Assembly (NCBI GenBank): GCA_025922995.1 | Contig: JAICGT010000079.1 | Span: forward strand, 1-6,360 | Source: Fimbriimonadales bacterium | GTDB lineage: Bacteria; Armatimonadota; Fimbriimonadia; Fimbriimonadales; ATM1 | Direction of reading: 5' to 3' | DNA: 6,360 nt | The notes under the pieces: model-generated | Databases searched by the model: none | Seen by the model: the letters and a program-made list of their open reading frames with translations, nothing else | What the model was told of the DNA's origin: nothing | In this document: positions 1 through 5,664 of the stretch, piece after piece | Layout: each line of letters starts with the position of its first letter | How positions within the stretch are numbered: position 1 is the stretch's first letter | Position numbers and translations under genes: made by a program

Positions 1-1
1 C

Positions 2-172
2 TTTGGAGCGCTTTCCGAGGACTATGATTCTCAACTCGCTATCTTCCGGGGGGCTAATCACGGCGAAGCCAAGTGGGTGAGCAGCGCGGACTACGAGAAG
101 TTGGTCATCGAGTTTCTTGACGCGACACTAGCCGCCGATACTCCGGAAGCAGGTGTTGGTAGTTTTCTATAA
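2..172 (+). CDS. Probable alpha/beta hydrolase, C-terminal fragment (5' end outside window)
   Basis: An open frame enters from the left edge (first full codon at 2) and ends at TAA 170-172, giving the last 56 residues of a protein. The stretch IFRGANHG followed about 10 residues later by an amphipathic helix (YEKLVIEFLDATL) has the form of the end of an alpha/beta hydrolase. In that fold the catalytic His follows the last strand (here the His codon at 59-61) and a closing helix leads to the C terminus. The nucleophile and acid residues lie outside the window, so substrate and subfamily cannot be named. The residues after the helix (roughly the last 15) look like a disordered tail. The final 68 bp overlap the 3' end of the convergent TPR/SRPBCC gene. 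A different hydrolase-like fold is possible; that the frame is coding is fairly safe, the family call is moderate. Confidence 0.55.
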   Translation, partial: FGALSEDYDSQLAIFRGANHGEAKWVSSADYEKLVIEFLDATLAADTPEAGVGSFL

Positions 173-1385
173 ACGTATCCTTAGTCTTGCCTTCCAAGAG
201 ATGCTGAATCAAATCCAAAGCGCTATGCCAAGCCGCGCCGTAGGTAGCCAAGTCGCTTGGATTTCGATGTTTCAAAAACAGACGGCGATCCGCAACTTCT
301 AGTGATAGGATCGATTCCGCCGGAGTACCCGCTTCCCAGGTCAAAGTTAGCGCCTGATTGGGTAAGTAATCGAGAACACGACAAGCAACGGCGTCTTCAG
401 AGTCGTTTTCGATTAGGATGGTGATCGAACCAGTCACCGTTGTCAGGTCACCGTCGATCGCCCCGAGCCACAACGCGATGCCCTCGGGAGTTGCAACCAT
501 GTTCCAAATCGCATCACGTCCTGCCCGCGGCGCGCGCGTAAAGCGAATGGCATTCGCAGATACCTTGCCGAAAGTCGAATCGCACCCCAAGTCCGCCAAG
601 CGCTTCAACCTCTTGCCCTCGATTTCGTCTCGAAGACGAACTGCGGCTTCCGCTAAGTAAGGTCTTGCCGCTTGCTCTCGGCCGAGCGCCAACAAACACT
701 CGCCTGTCTCCTCATGCGCGTAGCCAACCTCATCGGCAGACAAAAGTTCGTACTGTATTTCCAACGCCTGATCGACGCGTCCAAGCTCGCGCAAGGTCTT
801 GCCGACACACCACTTCGCGATCCCTGCCTCTTTCATTTGCCCGCGCTGCTCCCTTAAAGGGACGGCCTTCTCAAAGCAATTCAACGCACGCTGGAAATCG
901 CCTAGATCGAAATACGACCAACCCAAATTATTCAGCAGCGACGCTTGCCACTGCCGCGCGCGTTCCGATTCGGATTTCGCAGCCATCTCGATCGCCTCTT
1001 CATTCAGTCGAATTGCCGCTTCATCGGTCTCACAAATTGCGAGCATATGCACCGCGTCGATCGCATAAAACTCGAGTCCGTTCGCCTCGGAAATACTGCG
1101 TGCCTTCTGAAACTCAGGCTTGGCATCGAGGCCCTGATCGCGAAGTATCCTTCCGCGCTCGAGTGCGACCCGTGCTCGGATAATCTCGCCTCCGCCAAGC
1201 GCCTCGGCTTCATCGAGGATCTGTAATGCCTCATCGAATCTCTTCTGGAGCCCGACCGCGCGGGCAAGCTGCGTCAACGCCTCCGCGCGGTGGTCGCCTC
1301 GGGCCGCTTCGTTGAACCGCCTTTCGCTTGCAGCAGGGTCGCCGAAATCCCAAAGCGAGTCGAGTTCTTCCGAAAAAACGCCCAT
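105..1385 (-). CDS. TPR-repeat protein with C-terminal SRPBCC (AHSA1/START-like) domain
   Basis: 426 residues. The N-terminal two thirds is helical with tetratricopeptide-type repeats: about residues 36-63, a canonical one at 149-178 (LNNLGWSYFDLGDFQRAL), then about 187-212 and 224-252. Residues about 277-405 match the AHSA1 branch of the SRPBCC fold. They show an ATP-EGIALWLG segment (299-308), alternating beta strands, L-TLTW near 346-350, and a closing helix after YGAAWHSAL (382-390). No signal peptide or membrane segment is visible, so it should be cytosolic. By family knowledge TPRs bind proteins and the SRPBCC cavity binds hydrophobic ligands or client proteins; the actual partner is unknown. 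The start is ATG 1383-1385. No good Shine-Dalgarno precedes it, but a CATAAT box ends 8 nt upstream. It is divergent from the DUF72 gene, and its 3' end overlaps the hydrolase gene by 68 bp. Confidence 0.85.
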   Translation of the reverse strand: MGVFSEELDSLWDFGDPAASERRFNEAARGDHRAEALTQLARAVGLQKRFDEALQILDEAEALGGGEIIRARVALERGRILRDQGLDAKPEFQKARSISEANGLEFYAIDAVHMLAICETDEAAIRLNEEAIEMAAKSESERARQWQASLLNNLGWSYFDLGDFQRALNCFEKAVPLREQRGQMKEAGIAKWCVGKTLRELGRVDQALEIQYELLSADEVGYAHEETGECLLALGREQAARPYLAEAAVRLRDEIEGKRLKRLADLGCDSTFGKVSANAIRFTRAPRAGRDAIWNMVATPEGIALWLGAIDGDLTTVTGSITILIENDSEDAVACRVLDYLPNQALTLTWEAGTPAESILSLEVADRRLFLKHRNPSDLATYGAAWHSALDLIQHLLEGKTKDTFIENYQHLLPEYRRLVSRQETR

Positions 1386-1393
1386 CGCTTCGC

Positions 1394-1399
1394 ATTATG
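1394..1399 (-). promoter_or_regulatory. Candidate -10 box (CATAAT) for the TPR/SRPBCC gene, leaderless geometry
   Basis: On the minus strand CATAAT (5/6 to TATAAT) is followed by 8 nt and then the ATG at 1385. If transcription starts 7-8 nt after the box, the mRNA would begin at or next to the start codon. No convincing -35 hexamer is seen at 16-18 bp. The same octamer CCATAATG sits at the same distance from the start of the gene at 3136-3288. Confidence 0.35.
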
Positions 1400-1414
1400 G
1401 TGGTAAATACAGCC

Positions 1415-2116
1415 ATGGTTCGCATTGGGTTATCGGGTTTCTCCTACAAGCCCTGGCAGGGCGAAGGGCGCTTCTATCCGGAAGACATCAAGCAGAAGGA
1501 CTTTCTGCAGTTCTATTCGGGCAGATACAACGCCGTCGAAATGGATGGCACTTGGTATCGCATGCCGACTGAGGCAGGCGTCCAAGGCTGGCTTGCTGCG
1601 ACGCCCGACGACTTCCAGTTCTGCTGCAAAGTGCACCGCGATATATCACACATGCGCAGGCTAAAGCCGGAATCTCAGGAGAGCCTTAAATTCATGCAAG
1701 AACGGCTCGCACCGCTCGCGAAGGCGGGAAAACTCGGTCCGTTCCTGGTGCAGCTGCCGCCGAATATGAAACGTAACGACGAGCGGCTGGCGGAATTCCT
1801 TGCCGCATCGCCGAAGGAGTTTCGCTATGCCCTAGAATTCCGCAACGAAACTTGGATCGCGGACGAAGTCGAGGCAATCCTACGCGAGCACAATGCCGCC
1901 TGGGTGGCTGCCCAAACCGACGAGGCCGAAGCGACGAAACGAGACACTGCCGACTTTGCGTACATACGCCTTCGCAAATGTGAATACGAACCCGGAGAAT
2001 TAAAGGATTGGGCAGACTATTTCAAAAATCTCGGCAAACCAACGTCTGTTTTCCTCAAACACGAAGACGACGGCTCGCCGTGGATCTTCGCCGACCAACT
2101 CTTGGAATACTTATGA
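1415..2116 (+). CDS. DUF72 family protein (YecE-like TIM barrel)
   Basis: 233 residues from ATG 1415. Family hallmarks are in order: MVRIGLSGFSYKPWQG with FYP (1-22), VEMDGTWYRMP (41-51, the usual vE-n-TFYr-P motif), F-CCKVHRDISHMRRL (68-83), LVQLPP (111-116), YALEFRNETW (138-147) and YIRLR (183-187). DUF72 proteins adopt a TIM-barrel fold and have no firmly established biochemical role; the protein should be soluble and cytosolic. The length is near the family norm, at the short end. I chose ATG 1415 because the family motif begins right after it and GGTGG (1399-1403) lies about 11 nt upstream. ATG 1397 (six more residues) is a real alternative. An upstream ATG at 1328 would overlap the divergent TPR gene and adds non-family sequence. 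The 3' end overlaps the convergent YchF-like gene by 6 nt. Confidence 0.88.
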   Translation: MVRIGLSGFSYKPWQGEGRFYPEDIKQKDFLQFYSGRYNAVEMDGTWYRMPTEAGVQGWLAATPDDFQFCCKVHRDISHMRRLKPESQESLKFMQERLAPLAKAGKLGPFLVQLPPNMKRNDERLAEFLAASPKEFRYALEFRNETWIADEVEAILREHNAAWVAAQTDEAEATKRDTADFAYIRLRKCEYEPGELKDWADYFKNLGKPTSVFLKHEDDGSPWIFADQLLEYL

Positions 2117-3139
2117 CTTGTTGCGAATATTAATGATGTCGCCGTCTTGCACGACGTATTCCTTGCCTTCCAACTTCATCGCGCCGCAGGAATACGCTAC
2201 CTTCATGTCGCCGAATTTCTCGAAATCCGCAAAGTGAGTGACTTCTGCTCGAATAAAGCCTCTGGCGATATCGCTGTGAATGGTATCCGCAGCTCGCAAT
2301 GCGGTAGATCCCCGACGCAACGGCCATGCCTGCGTAATGTTTTCGCCCGCGGTAAAGAAAGTAATCAACCCGAGTGCGTCGTAAACTGCAAGCACGAGCG
2401 CTTCGCTCGCCGGCTTTTCGATGGAGAGGTCATCCAAAAACGTTTTGCGTTCGTCCGGCTCTAACGTCGCAATCTCCTTTTCGATTTCGGCGCAAATCCT
2501 AAAAGTCGGATCTTGCGACTTCTCTTCAAACGGCGTCTTGCTGTTAATCTGATCTTCACCGCAATTAATCGCAACGATGAGCGGCTTCGCCGTCAGCATC
2601 TGGAATCCCGCAAGCGCTTGTCGATCCTCCTGCGTCAATTCGATTCGTCTGATCGGCGTGCCGTCTTCCAACACGGGCAACACTTTCTCGAGCGCGTGCT
2701 TTTCGAAAAACTCCGGCTGCCCGGGCTTCTTCGCTTCCAACGAGCGGGCAAGCTTTGAAAGCCGATTTTCGACAATTCCCAGGTCCGCCAAAACAAGCTC
2801 GGCTTCCAGCGCGCCCTGGTCTCGGCCGACGTTCGGCTCGGCATGAAACGGCGCAGTCGGCGAATCGAATTCGCGAACGACATGCAGAAGCACATCCATT
2901 CGTCGGGCGGCCTCGGCGAATCCGGCTTGCGAGCCCGAAGCCCGCAGCGTCGCCGCGTTATCCAGAATCTCGACCGTCACCGGCACTCGCTTCTTCGGCT
3001 GAACCGCCGCGCAAATGGCTTCGAATCGCGGATCGGGCACCGGAACCGCGACCAAGTCGCCTTTGCGGTTACCGCCGCTGACGGCATCGAGAAGAGTAGT
3101 CTTGCCGCTTCCGGCAAACCCGATCAAGCCGACCTTCAC
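2111..3139 (-). CDS. Divergent YchF-like P-loop ATPase/GTPase with TGS/DUF933 C-terminal domain
   Basis: 342 residues, somewhat shorter than typical YchF (about 360). The P-loop is GFAGSGKTT (7-15) in place of YchF's usual GLPNVGKST. PVPDPRFEAI (33-42), PKKRVPVTVEILD (48-60) and LLHVVREF (84-91) align with YchF. NCGE (192-195) keeps the NxxE form of G4 that is tied to ATP preference in YchF. From about 257 the C-terminal domain is clear: LITFFTAGE (258-266), AWPLRRG (271-277), IHSDIARGFIRAEV (287-300) and EGKEYVVQDGD (324-334). Odd points: the usual switch I segment before PVPDPR is shortened, and the DxxG switch II (normally DIAGLVKGA) reads DNAATLRAS (60-68). YchF proteins are ribosome- and stress-linked NTPases; here nucleotide turnover may differ. 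The start is GTG 3137-3139, overlapping the TGA of the upstream small gene (GTGA), so translation is probably coupled. Confidence 0.9.
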   Translation of the reverse strand: MKVGLIGFAGSGKTTLLDAVSGGNRKGDLVAVPVPDPRFEAICAAVQPKKRVPVTVEILDNAATLRASGSQAGFAEAARRMDVLLHVVREFDSPTAPFHAEPNVGRDQGALEAELVLADLGIVENRLSKLARSLEAKKPGQPEFFEKHALEKVLPVLEDGTPIRRIELTQEDRQALAGFQMLTAKPLIVAINCGEDQINSKTPFEEKSQDPTFRICAEIEKEIATLEPDERKTFLDDLSIEKPASEALVLAVYDALGLITFFTAGENITQAWPLRRGSTALRAADTIHSDIARGFIRAEVTHFADFEKFGDMKVAYSCGAMKLEGKEYVVQDGDIINIRNKS

Positions 3140-3288
3140 TCAGCCGGGCCCTCGAAGGTAATCGTCATCGGCCTCGCCGGCAACTGGTGCGGCAGCACAA
3201 AAAAGACGTAAACCGCTGCCAGCGTTGCTAAGAAAAAAATCCAAGCCCATAGCCGAGCGCGGTTCTGGTTACGGTGTGGCTGCTGCAC
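3136..3288 (-). CDS. Small single-pass membrane protein, 50 aa, coupled to YchF-like gene
   Basis: This short frame runs from GTG 3286-3288 to TGA 3136-3138. It is bounded upstream by tandem in-frame stops (TAA TGA, 3300-3295), so the gene cannot extend further. The product has a polar, basic N terminus (QQPHRNQNRARLWAW), one hydrophobic helix of about 19 residues (about 14-32, rich in F, V, A, L), then a polar tail with LPARPMTITFEGPAE. The positive-inside rule suggests N-in, C-out. Its stop overlaps the GTG start of the YchF-like gene as GTGA, which argues for an operon with translational coupling. There is no Shine-Dalgarno; a CATAAT box lies 8 nt before the GTG. I recognise no family. The hydrophobic profile, the coupling and the bounded frame support it as real, but length and start codon leave doubt. 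Confidence 0.6.
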   Translation of the reverse strand: MQQPHRNQNRARLWAWIFFLATLAAVYVFFVLPHQLPARPMTITFEGPAE

Positions 3289-3381
3289 AGGTGTTCATTA
3301 TGGCGCGCTACCAAGCCAATTAATTGTTGGGATAACTGCGGCACCAAGTTCGGTAGACTAAGCTTCGAGGTAATAAAGAAA
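3289..3381. promoter_or_regulatory. Divergent intergenic region with a 10-bp palindrome (possible operator)
   Basis: These 93 bp separate the start of the small membrane protein/YchF-like pair (minus) from the FAD oxidoreductase (plus). It is the longest non-coding stretch in the window. It contains the perfect palindrome CAATTAATTG at 3317-3326, flanked by CCAA (3311-3314) and TTGG (3327-3330). On the plus side GAGG (3367-3370) and TAATAA (3371-3376) precede the TTG start at 3382. An operator role for the palindrome is inference; short AT palindromes also occur by chance. Confidence 0.3.
3297..3302 (-). promoter_or_regulatory. Candidate -10 box (CATAAT) for the small membrane protein/YchF-like operon
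   Basis: Minus-strand CATAAT is followed by 8 nt and then GTG 3288. It has the same hexamer and the same spacing as at 1394-1399, and fits a leaderless transcript. No convincing -35 hexamer is visible upstream. Confidence 0.33.
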
Positions 3382-4590
3382 TTGACCGACACGAAATACG
3401 ACGCAATCGTTATCGGAGCTCGGTGTGGCGGAAGCCCAACCGCCATGCTCCTTGCCCGCAAGGGCTACAAAGTTCTAGTCGTGGACAGGGCCACGTTCCC
3501 GAGCGACACGATCTCCACCCATTTAATCCATCCACCGGGCGTGCTTGCCCTGAAAAACTGGGATTTGCTTGAGCGCGTAACCGCTACCGGATGTCCGCCG
3601 ATCGATACTTACAGCTTCGACTTCGGGCCGCTCACGATCTCAGGCGCGCCCGGCACTAAAGAATGCCCGGTCGCGTACGGGCCGCGCCGCACAGTCCTGG
3701 ACAAGATTCTTGTTGACGCCGCGGCCGAGGCGGGAGCCGAGGTCAGAGAAGCCTTCACAGTGACCGATATCCTAACCGAAGGTGATACAGTTGTAGGCAT
3801 TCGCGGACACAGCAGGGGCGGTGAGCCGGTTGACGAACATGCACGGGTCGTGATCGGCGCGGACGGCAGGAATTCAACGCTCGCCAAAGCGGTGGACCCA
3901 GATGAGTACAACCAAAAGCCACCCATCCTTGCTGCCTATTACTCCTACTGGAGCGACCTACCTGTCGACGGCCGTTTCGAGGTCTACAGTCGCCCTCATC
4001 GCGGTTTTGCGGCGTGGCCGACCAACGACGGCCTTACCCTCGTCGTCGGGGGATGGCCCTACGCGGAATTCGAGCAAAACAAGTCCGACTTCGAAGGGCA
4101 CTTCATGAAAATGCTCGACCTTGCGCCTGCATTCGGAGATCGCATTCGCGCAGCGAAACGCGAGGAACGCTTTGCAGGCGCAGCGGTTTACAACTACTTC
4201 CGAAAGCCGTTCGGCCCTGGCTGGGCGCTCGTCGGCGACGCGGGATACAACAAAGACTTCATCACGGCATTTGGTATTACCGATGCGTTTCAACAAGCTG
4301 ACCAGTGTGCGAAAGCCCTGCACGAGTCGATGTCCGGTGAGCGACTGTTCGACGAGGCAATGGGCGAGTATCAGCGCAAGCGCGATGAACATGCGATGCC
4401 GATGTACGAAATGACTTGCGACATCGCGACCCTCGAGCCGCCGCCGCCGGAACTACAGCAGCTCCTGGGTGCCGCGAGCCGTAGCCAGGAGGCAATGGAT
4501 CAGTTCGCTCGAGTTAACGCCGGAGTCATGTCGCCCGCGGAGTTCTTTTCCGAGGAGAATGCATCGCGCATATTTGCGAACGCCCATTAA
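3382..4590 (+). CDS. FAD-dependent oxidoreductase (PHBH-fold, geranylgeranyl reductase/monooxygenase-like)
   Basis: 402 residues from TTG 3382. The N-terminal FAD-binding Rossmann segment is YDAIVIGARCGGSPT (6-20) with VLVVDRATFP (31-40) following. Next comes the subfamily signature STHLIHPPGV (45-54). The DG motif is VIGADGRNS (157-165), and the GD motif is GWALVGDAGY (280-289), leading into ITAFGITDAF (294-303), which binds the flavin ribityl/phosphate region. In the Rossmann loop the middle glycine of GxGxxG is Arg (GARCGG), which I recall as typical of this subfamily rather than a defect. No membrane segment is evident. The substrate is unknown; relatives hydroxylate aromatics or reduce isoprenoid double bonds. 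The TTG start directly precedes the family's N terminus and has GAGG 11 nt upstream. An ATG at 3274 would add 36 non-family residues and overlap the divergent small gene. The 78-aa membrane gene follows after 24 bp. Confidence 0.88.
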   Translation: MTDTKYDAIVIGARCGGSPTAMLLARKGYKVLVVDRATFPSDTISTHLIHPPGVLALKNWDLLERVTATGCPPIDTYSFDFGPLTISGAPGTKECPVAYGPRRTVLDKILVDAAAEAGAEVREAFTVTDILTEGDTVVGIRGHSRGGEPVDEHARVVIGADGRNSTLAKAVDPDEYNQKPPILAAYYSYWSDLPVDGRFEVYSRPHRGFAAWPTNDGLTLVVGGWPYAEFEQNKSDFEGHFMKMLDLAPAFGDRIRAAKREERFAGAAVYNYFRKPFGPGWALVGDAGYNKDFITAFGITDAFQQADQCAKALHESMSGERLFDEAMGEYQRKRDEHAMPMYEMTCDIATLEPPPPELQQLLGAASRSQEAMDQFARVNAGVMSPAEFFSEENASRIFANAH

Positions 4591-4602
4591 TCGGAAAGCA
4601 CT

Positions 4603-4611
4603 GAAGGGTGG
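4603..4611 (+). promoter_or_regulatory. Ribosome binding site (GAAGGGTGG) of the 78-aa membrane protein
   Basis: A purine-rich, Shine-Dalgarno-like tract (AAGGGTGG) ends 3 nt before ATG 4615, with its AAGG core about 7 nt from the start. It is the clearest ribosome binding site in the window. It belongs to a gene that appears to be internal to a transcript, unlike the SD-less first genes. Confidence 0.55.
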
Positions 4612-4614
4612 CTT

Positions 4615-4851
4615 ATGAAGATTCCAAAACTCAGCCGCCGAGACACCGCAGGAGTTGGTTGCCTAGCGCTGACGCTCGCACCAGTGTGCGTTTTCATCGG
4701 CGGAATACTAATCCTGGCAGAACACCCTGGACCCGATGAAGAGATGGAGCACATGTCGCCGTGGGTAATTATGCCGTTCCTTATCTCCGCTCCGATTCTC
4801 GCTGTCATCGGAATCGTCATGCTGGTGTACGCGGCATTTTGGATGGACTGA
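4615..4851 (+). CDS. Small two-helix membrane protein, 78 aa, function unknown
   Basis: The product has a basic N terminus (MKIPKLSRRDTAG), a first hydrophobic helix at about 14-35 (CLALTLAPVCVFIGGILIL), and an acidic, Pro/Met-containing loop at 36-49 (HPGPDEEMEHMSP). A second helix spans about 50-75, and the protein ends WMD. By the positive-inside rule both ends should face the cytoplasm and the acidic loop lie outside. It begins 24 bp after the FAD oxidoreductase on the same strand behind a good ribosome binding site, so co-transcription is likely. It could anchor or partner the oxidoreductase, but that is inference from position only. I do not recognise a family. It stops 7 bp from the 3' end of the convergent gene at 4859. 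Confidence 0.75.
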   Translation: MKIPKLSRRDTAGVGCLALTLAPVCVFIGGILILAEHPGPDEEMEHMSPWVIMPFLISAPILAVIGIVMLVYAAFWMD

Positions 4852-4858
4852 ATAGACC

Positions 4859-5623
4859 CTAGATCAGCTTCGCGATCCCATTCACGTGCGAAACGAATTT
4901 TCCGAGGTTTTCCGCATCGAGGGCGTTTCGCGTGAGGCAGCACTCCCACCCGCATCCGATGCACCACCACTCTCCTCGAGGCGAGTTCGCGAGCGCGGCG
5001 AGCAGCTCCGGTGTGAACATCGCGTCCGCATAAGACCGCTCTCCCCAAATAATCCATTCCTTGTCGAACTCAGCGTCGCCGAGTTTGAATGCCTGCTCAT
5101 GTTTACGATATTGCCGTGCCTCGCCGATTCGCGGCCGAATAAATGTAATACCGCCCTTCTCGCTAGGGAATCCCACGCCAGTAGAGGTGTGCACCTGAGT
5201 CGTCTTTCCGCTACCCGTCACGTACTCGTGCTCGAAGGCAATCATGTACTGTCCCCCGATTGAGCCGTGTGCAAACCATCGCAAATTCGTGGCGCCGTCG
5301 CGCAGTAGCGCAACAGATTCGAGATGCCCGAGTGGTGTGAAAAAAGCGGCCGCAGCTTCTTTATTGTCTGCCATCGAAGCCTCGATACCCATCGACCGCA
5401 AAAGGTCCAGCATTCTCGTCCTGCGATTCTTGTCGATTCTCGACTGAATAATCGCGCAAGCGATGATCGCCGCCAGAGTCGGCCCGCCAAAAATGGGCAC
5501 GGCGATCCACCCGATGTCTTTCGGAAACTGAAAACCAAGGAATATGGAAAAACCGATGGCACCGAAGACCAGAAGCAACCACATCCAAACGTGCCCCTTT
5601 GCTCCTCGATACGGCGCTGCCAT
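4859..5623 (-). CDS. Uncharacterised membrane-anchored protein with two N-terminal helices
   Basis: 254 residues from ATG 5623. Two hydrophobic helices occupy about 12-32 and 36-60, followed by a basic RIDKNRRTR stretch (62-70) and a soluble, probably cytoplasmic domain. That domain has an FEHEYVTGSGK strand pattern (120-130), a proline/arginine turn at FIRPRIG (151-157), then FDKEWIIWGERSYADAMFTPELLAAL (166-191). The last part resembles the F-x-V-x-G-x...A...LTPEL pattern I associate with DUF3137-like hypothetical membrane proteins; this is a weak resemblance, not an assignment. A cysteine cluster C201-x2-C204-x3-C208-C209 with several Trp lies near the C terminus. The GSGKTT string (127-132) lacks P-loop context. 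I chose ATG 5623 because -10-like TACCGT ends 7 nt upstream and an inverted repeat reaches this codon. GTG 5645-5647 (eight more residues) is the alternative. Confidence 0.72.
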   Translation of the reverse strand: MAAPYRGAKGHVWMWLLLVFGAIGFSIFLGFQFPKDIGWIAVPIFGGPTLAAIIACAIIQSRIDKNRRTRMLDLLRSMGIEASMADNKEAAAAFFTPLGHLESVALLRDGATNLRWFAHGSIGGQYMIAFEHEYVTGSGKTTQVHTSTGVGFPSEKGGITFIRPRIGEARQYRKHEQAFKLGDAEFDKEWIIWGERSYADAMFTPELLAALANSPRGEWWCIGCGWECCLTRNALDAENLGKFVSHVNGIAKLI

Positions 5624-5630
5624 AGTAGGG

Positions 5631-5636
5631 ACGGTA
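5631..5636 (-). promoter_or_regulatory. Candidate -10 box (TACCGT) for the 254-aa membrane protein
   Basis: Minus-strand TACCGT fits the loose TANNNT pattern and ends 7 nt before ATG 5623. That matches the leaderless geometry seen at three other starts in the window. No Shine-Dalgarno and no clear -35 are present. Confidence 0.28.
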
Positions 5637-5650
5637 CCCCGAATCACGTG

Positions 5651-5656
5651 TAAACT
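5651..5656 (+). promoter_or_regulatory. Candidate -10 box (TAAACT) for the DAO-family oxidoreductase
   Basis: Plus-strand TAAACT fits TANNNT and ends 8 nt before TTG 5665. No Shine-Dalgarno lies between them. A GGGACG at 5628-5633, 17 bp upstream, matches TTGACA at only three positions, so the -35 is doubtful. Confidence 0.32.
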
Positions 5657-5664
5657 GCCTACTA

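Noticed and set aside
665..1183. 172-codon plus-strand open frame opposite the TPR/SRPBCC gene
   Set aside because: The product is a low-complexity, Arg/Ser/Pro/Thr-rich shadow with no domain, and lies wholly inside a gene with clear TPR and SRPBCC motifs.
1328..1414. ATG 1328 as the start of the DUF72 gene
   Set aside because: It would overlap the divergent TPR gene by 58 bp and prepend basic sequence not seen in DUF72 proteins, which begin just before the IGLSGFSY motif.
3274..3381. ATG 3274 as the start of the FAD oxidoreductase
   Set aside because: The added 36 residues are unlike the family N terminus and the extension would overlap the divergent small gene; TTG 3382 sits right before TDTKYDAIVIG.
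3228..3461. 77-codon minus-strand frame across the divergent region
   Set aside because: It covers the start of the FAD oxidoreductase and runs in a different frame from the better-supported small membrane gene; the product has no coherent features.
3958..4392. 144-codon minus-strand frame inside the FAD oxidoreductase
   Set aside because: It is antisense to the conserved FAD-binding C-terminal half; no motif and no start signal.
4587..5057. 156-codon minus-strand frame
   Set aside because: It overlaps the 78-aa membrane gene and the 254-aa gene in another frame; the basic, Ser-rich product shows no family features.
5228..5245. GSGKTT (residues 127-132) in the 254-aa membrane protein as a Walker A site
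   Set aside because: It is not preceded by a hydrophobic strand and followed by a helix as in P-loops, and there is no Walker B; it sits in a beta-rich stretch of the soluble domain.
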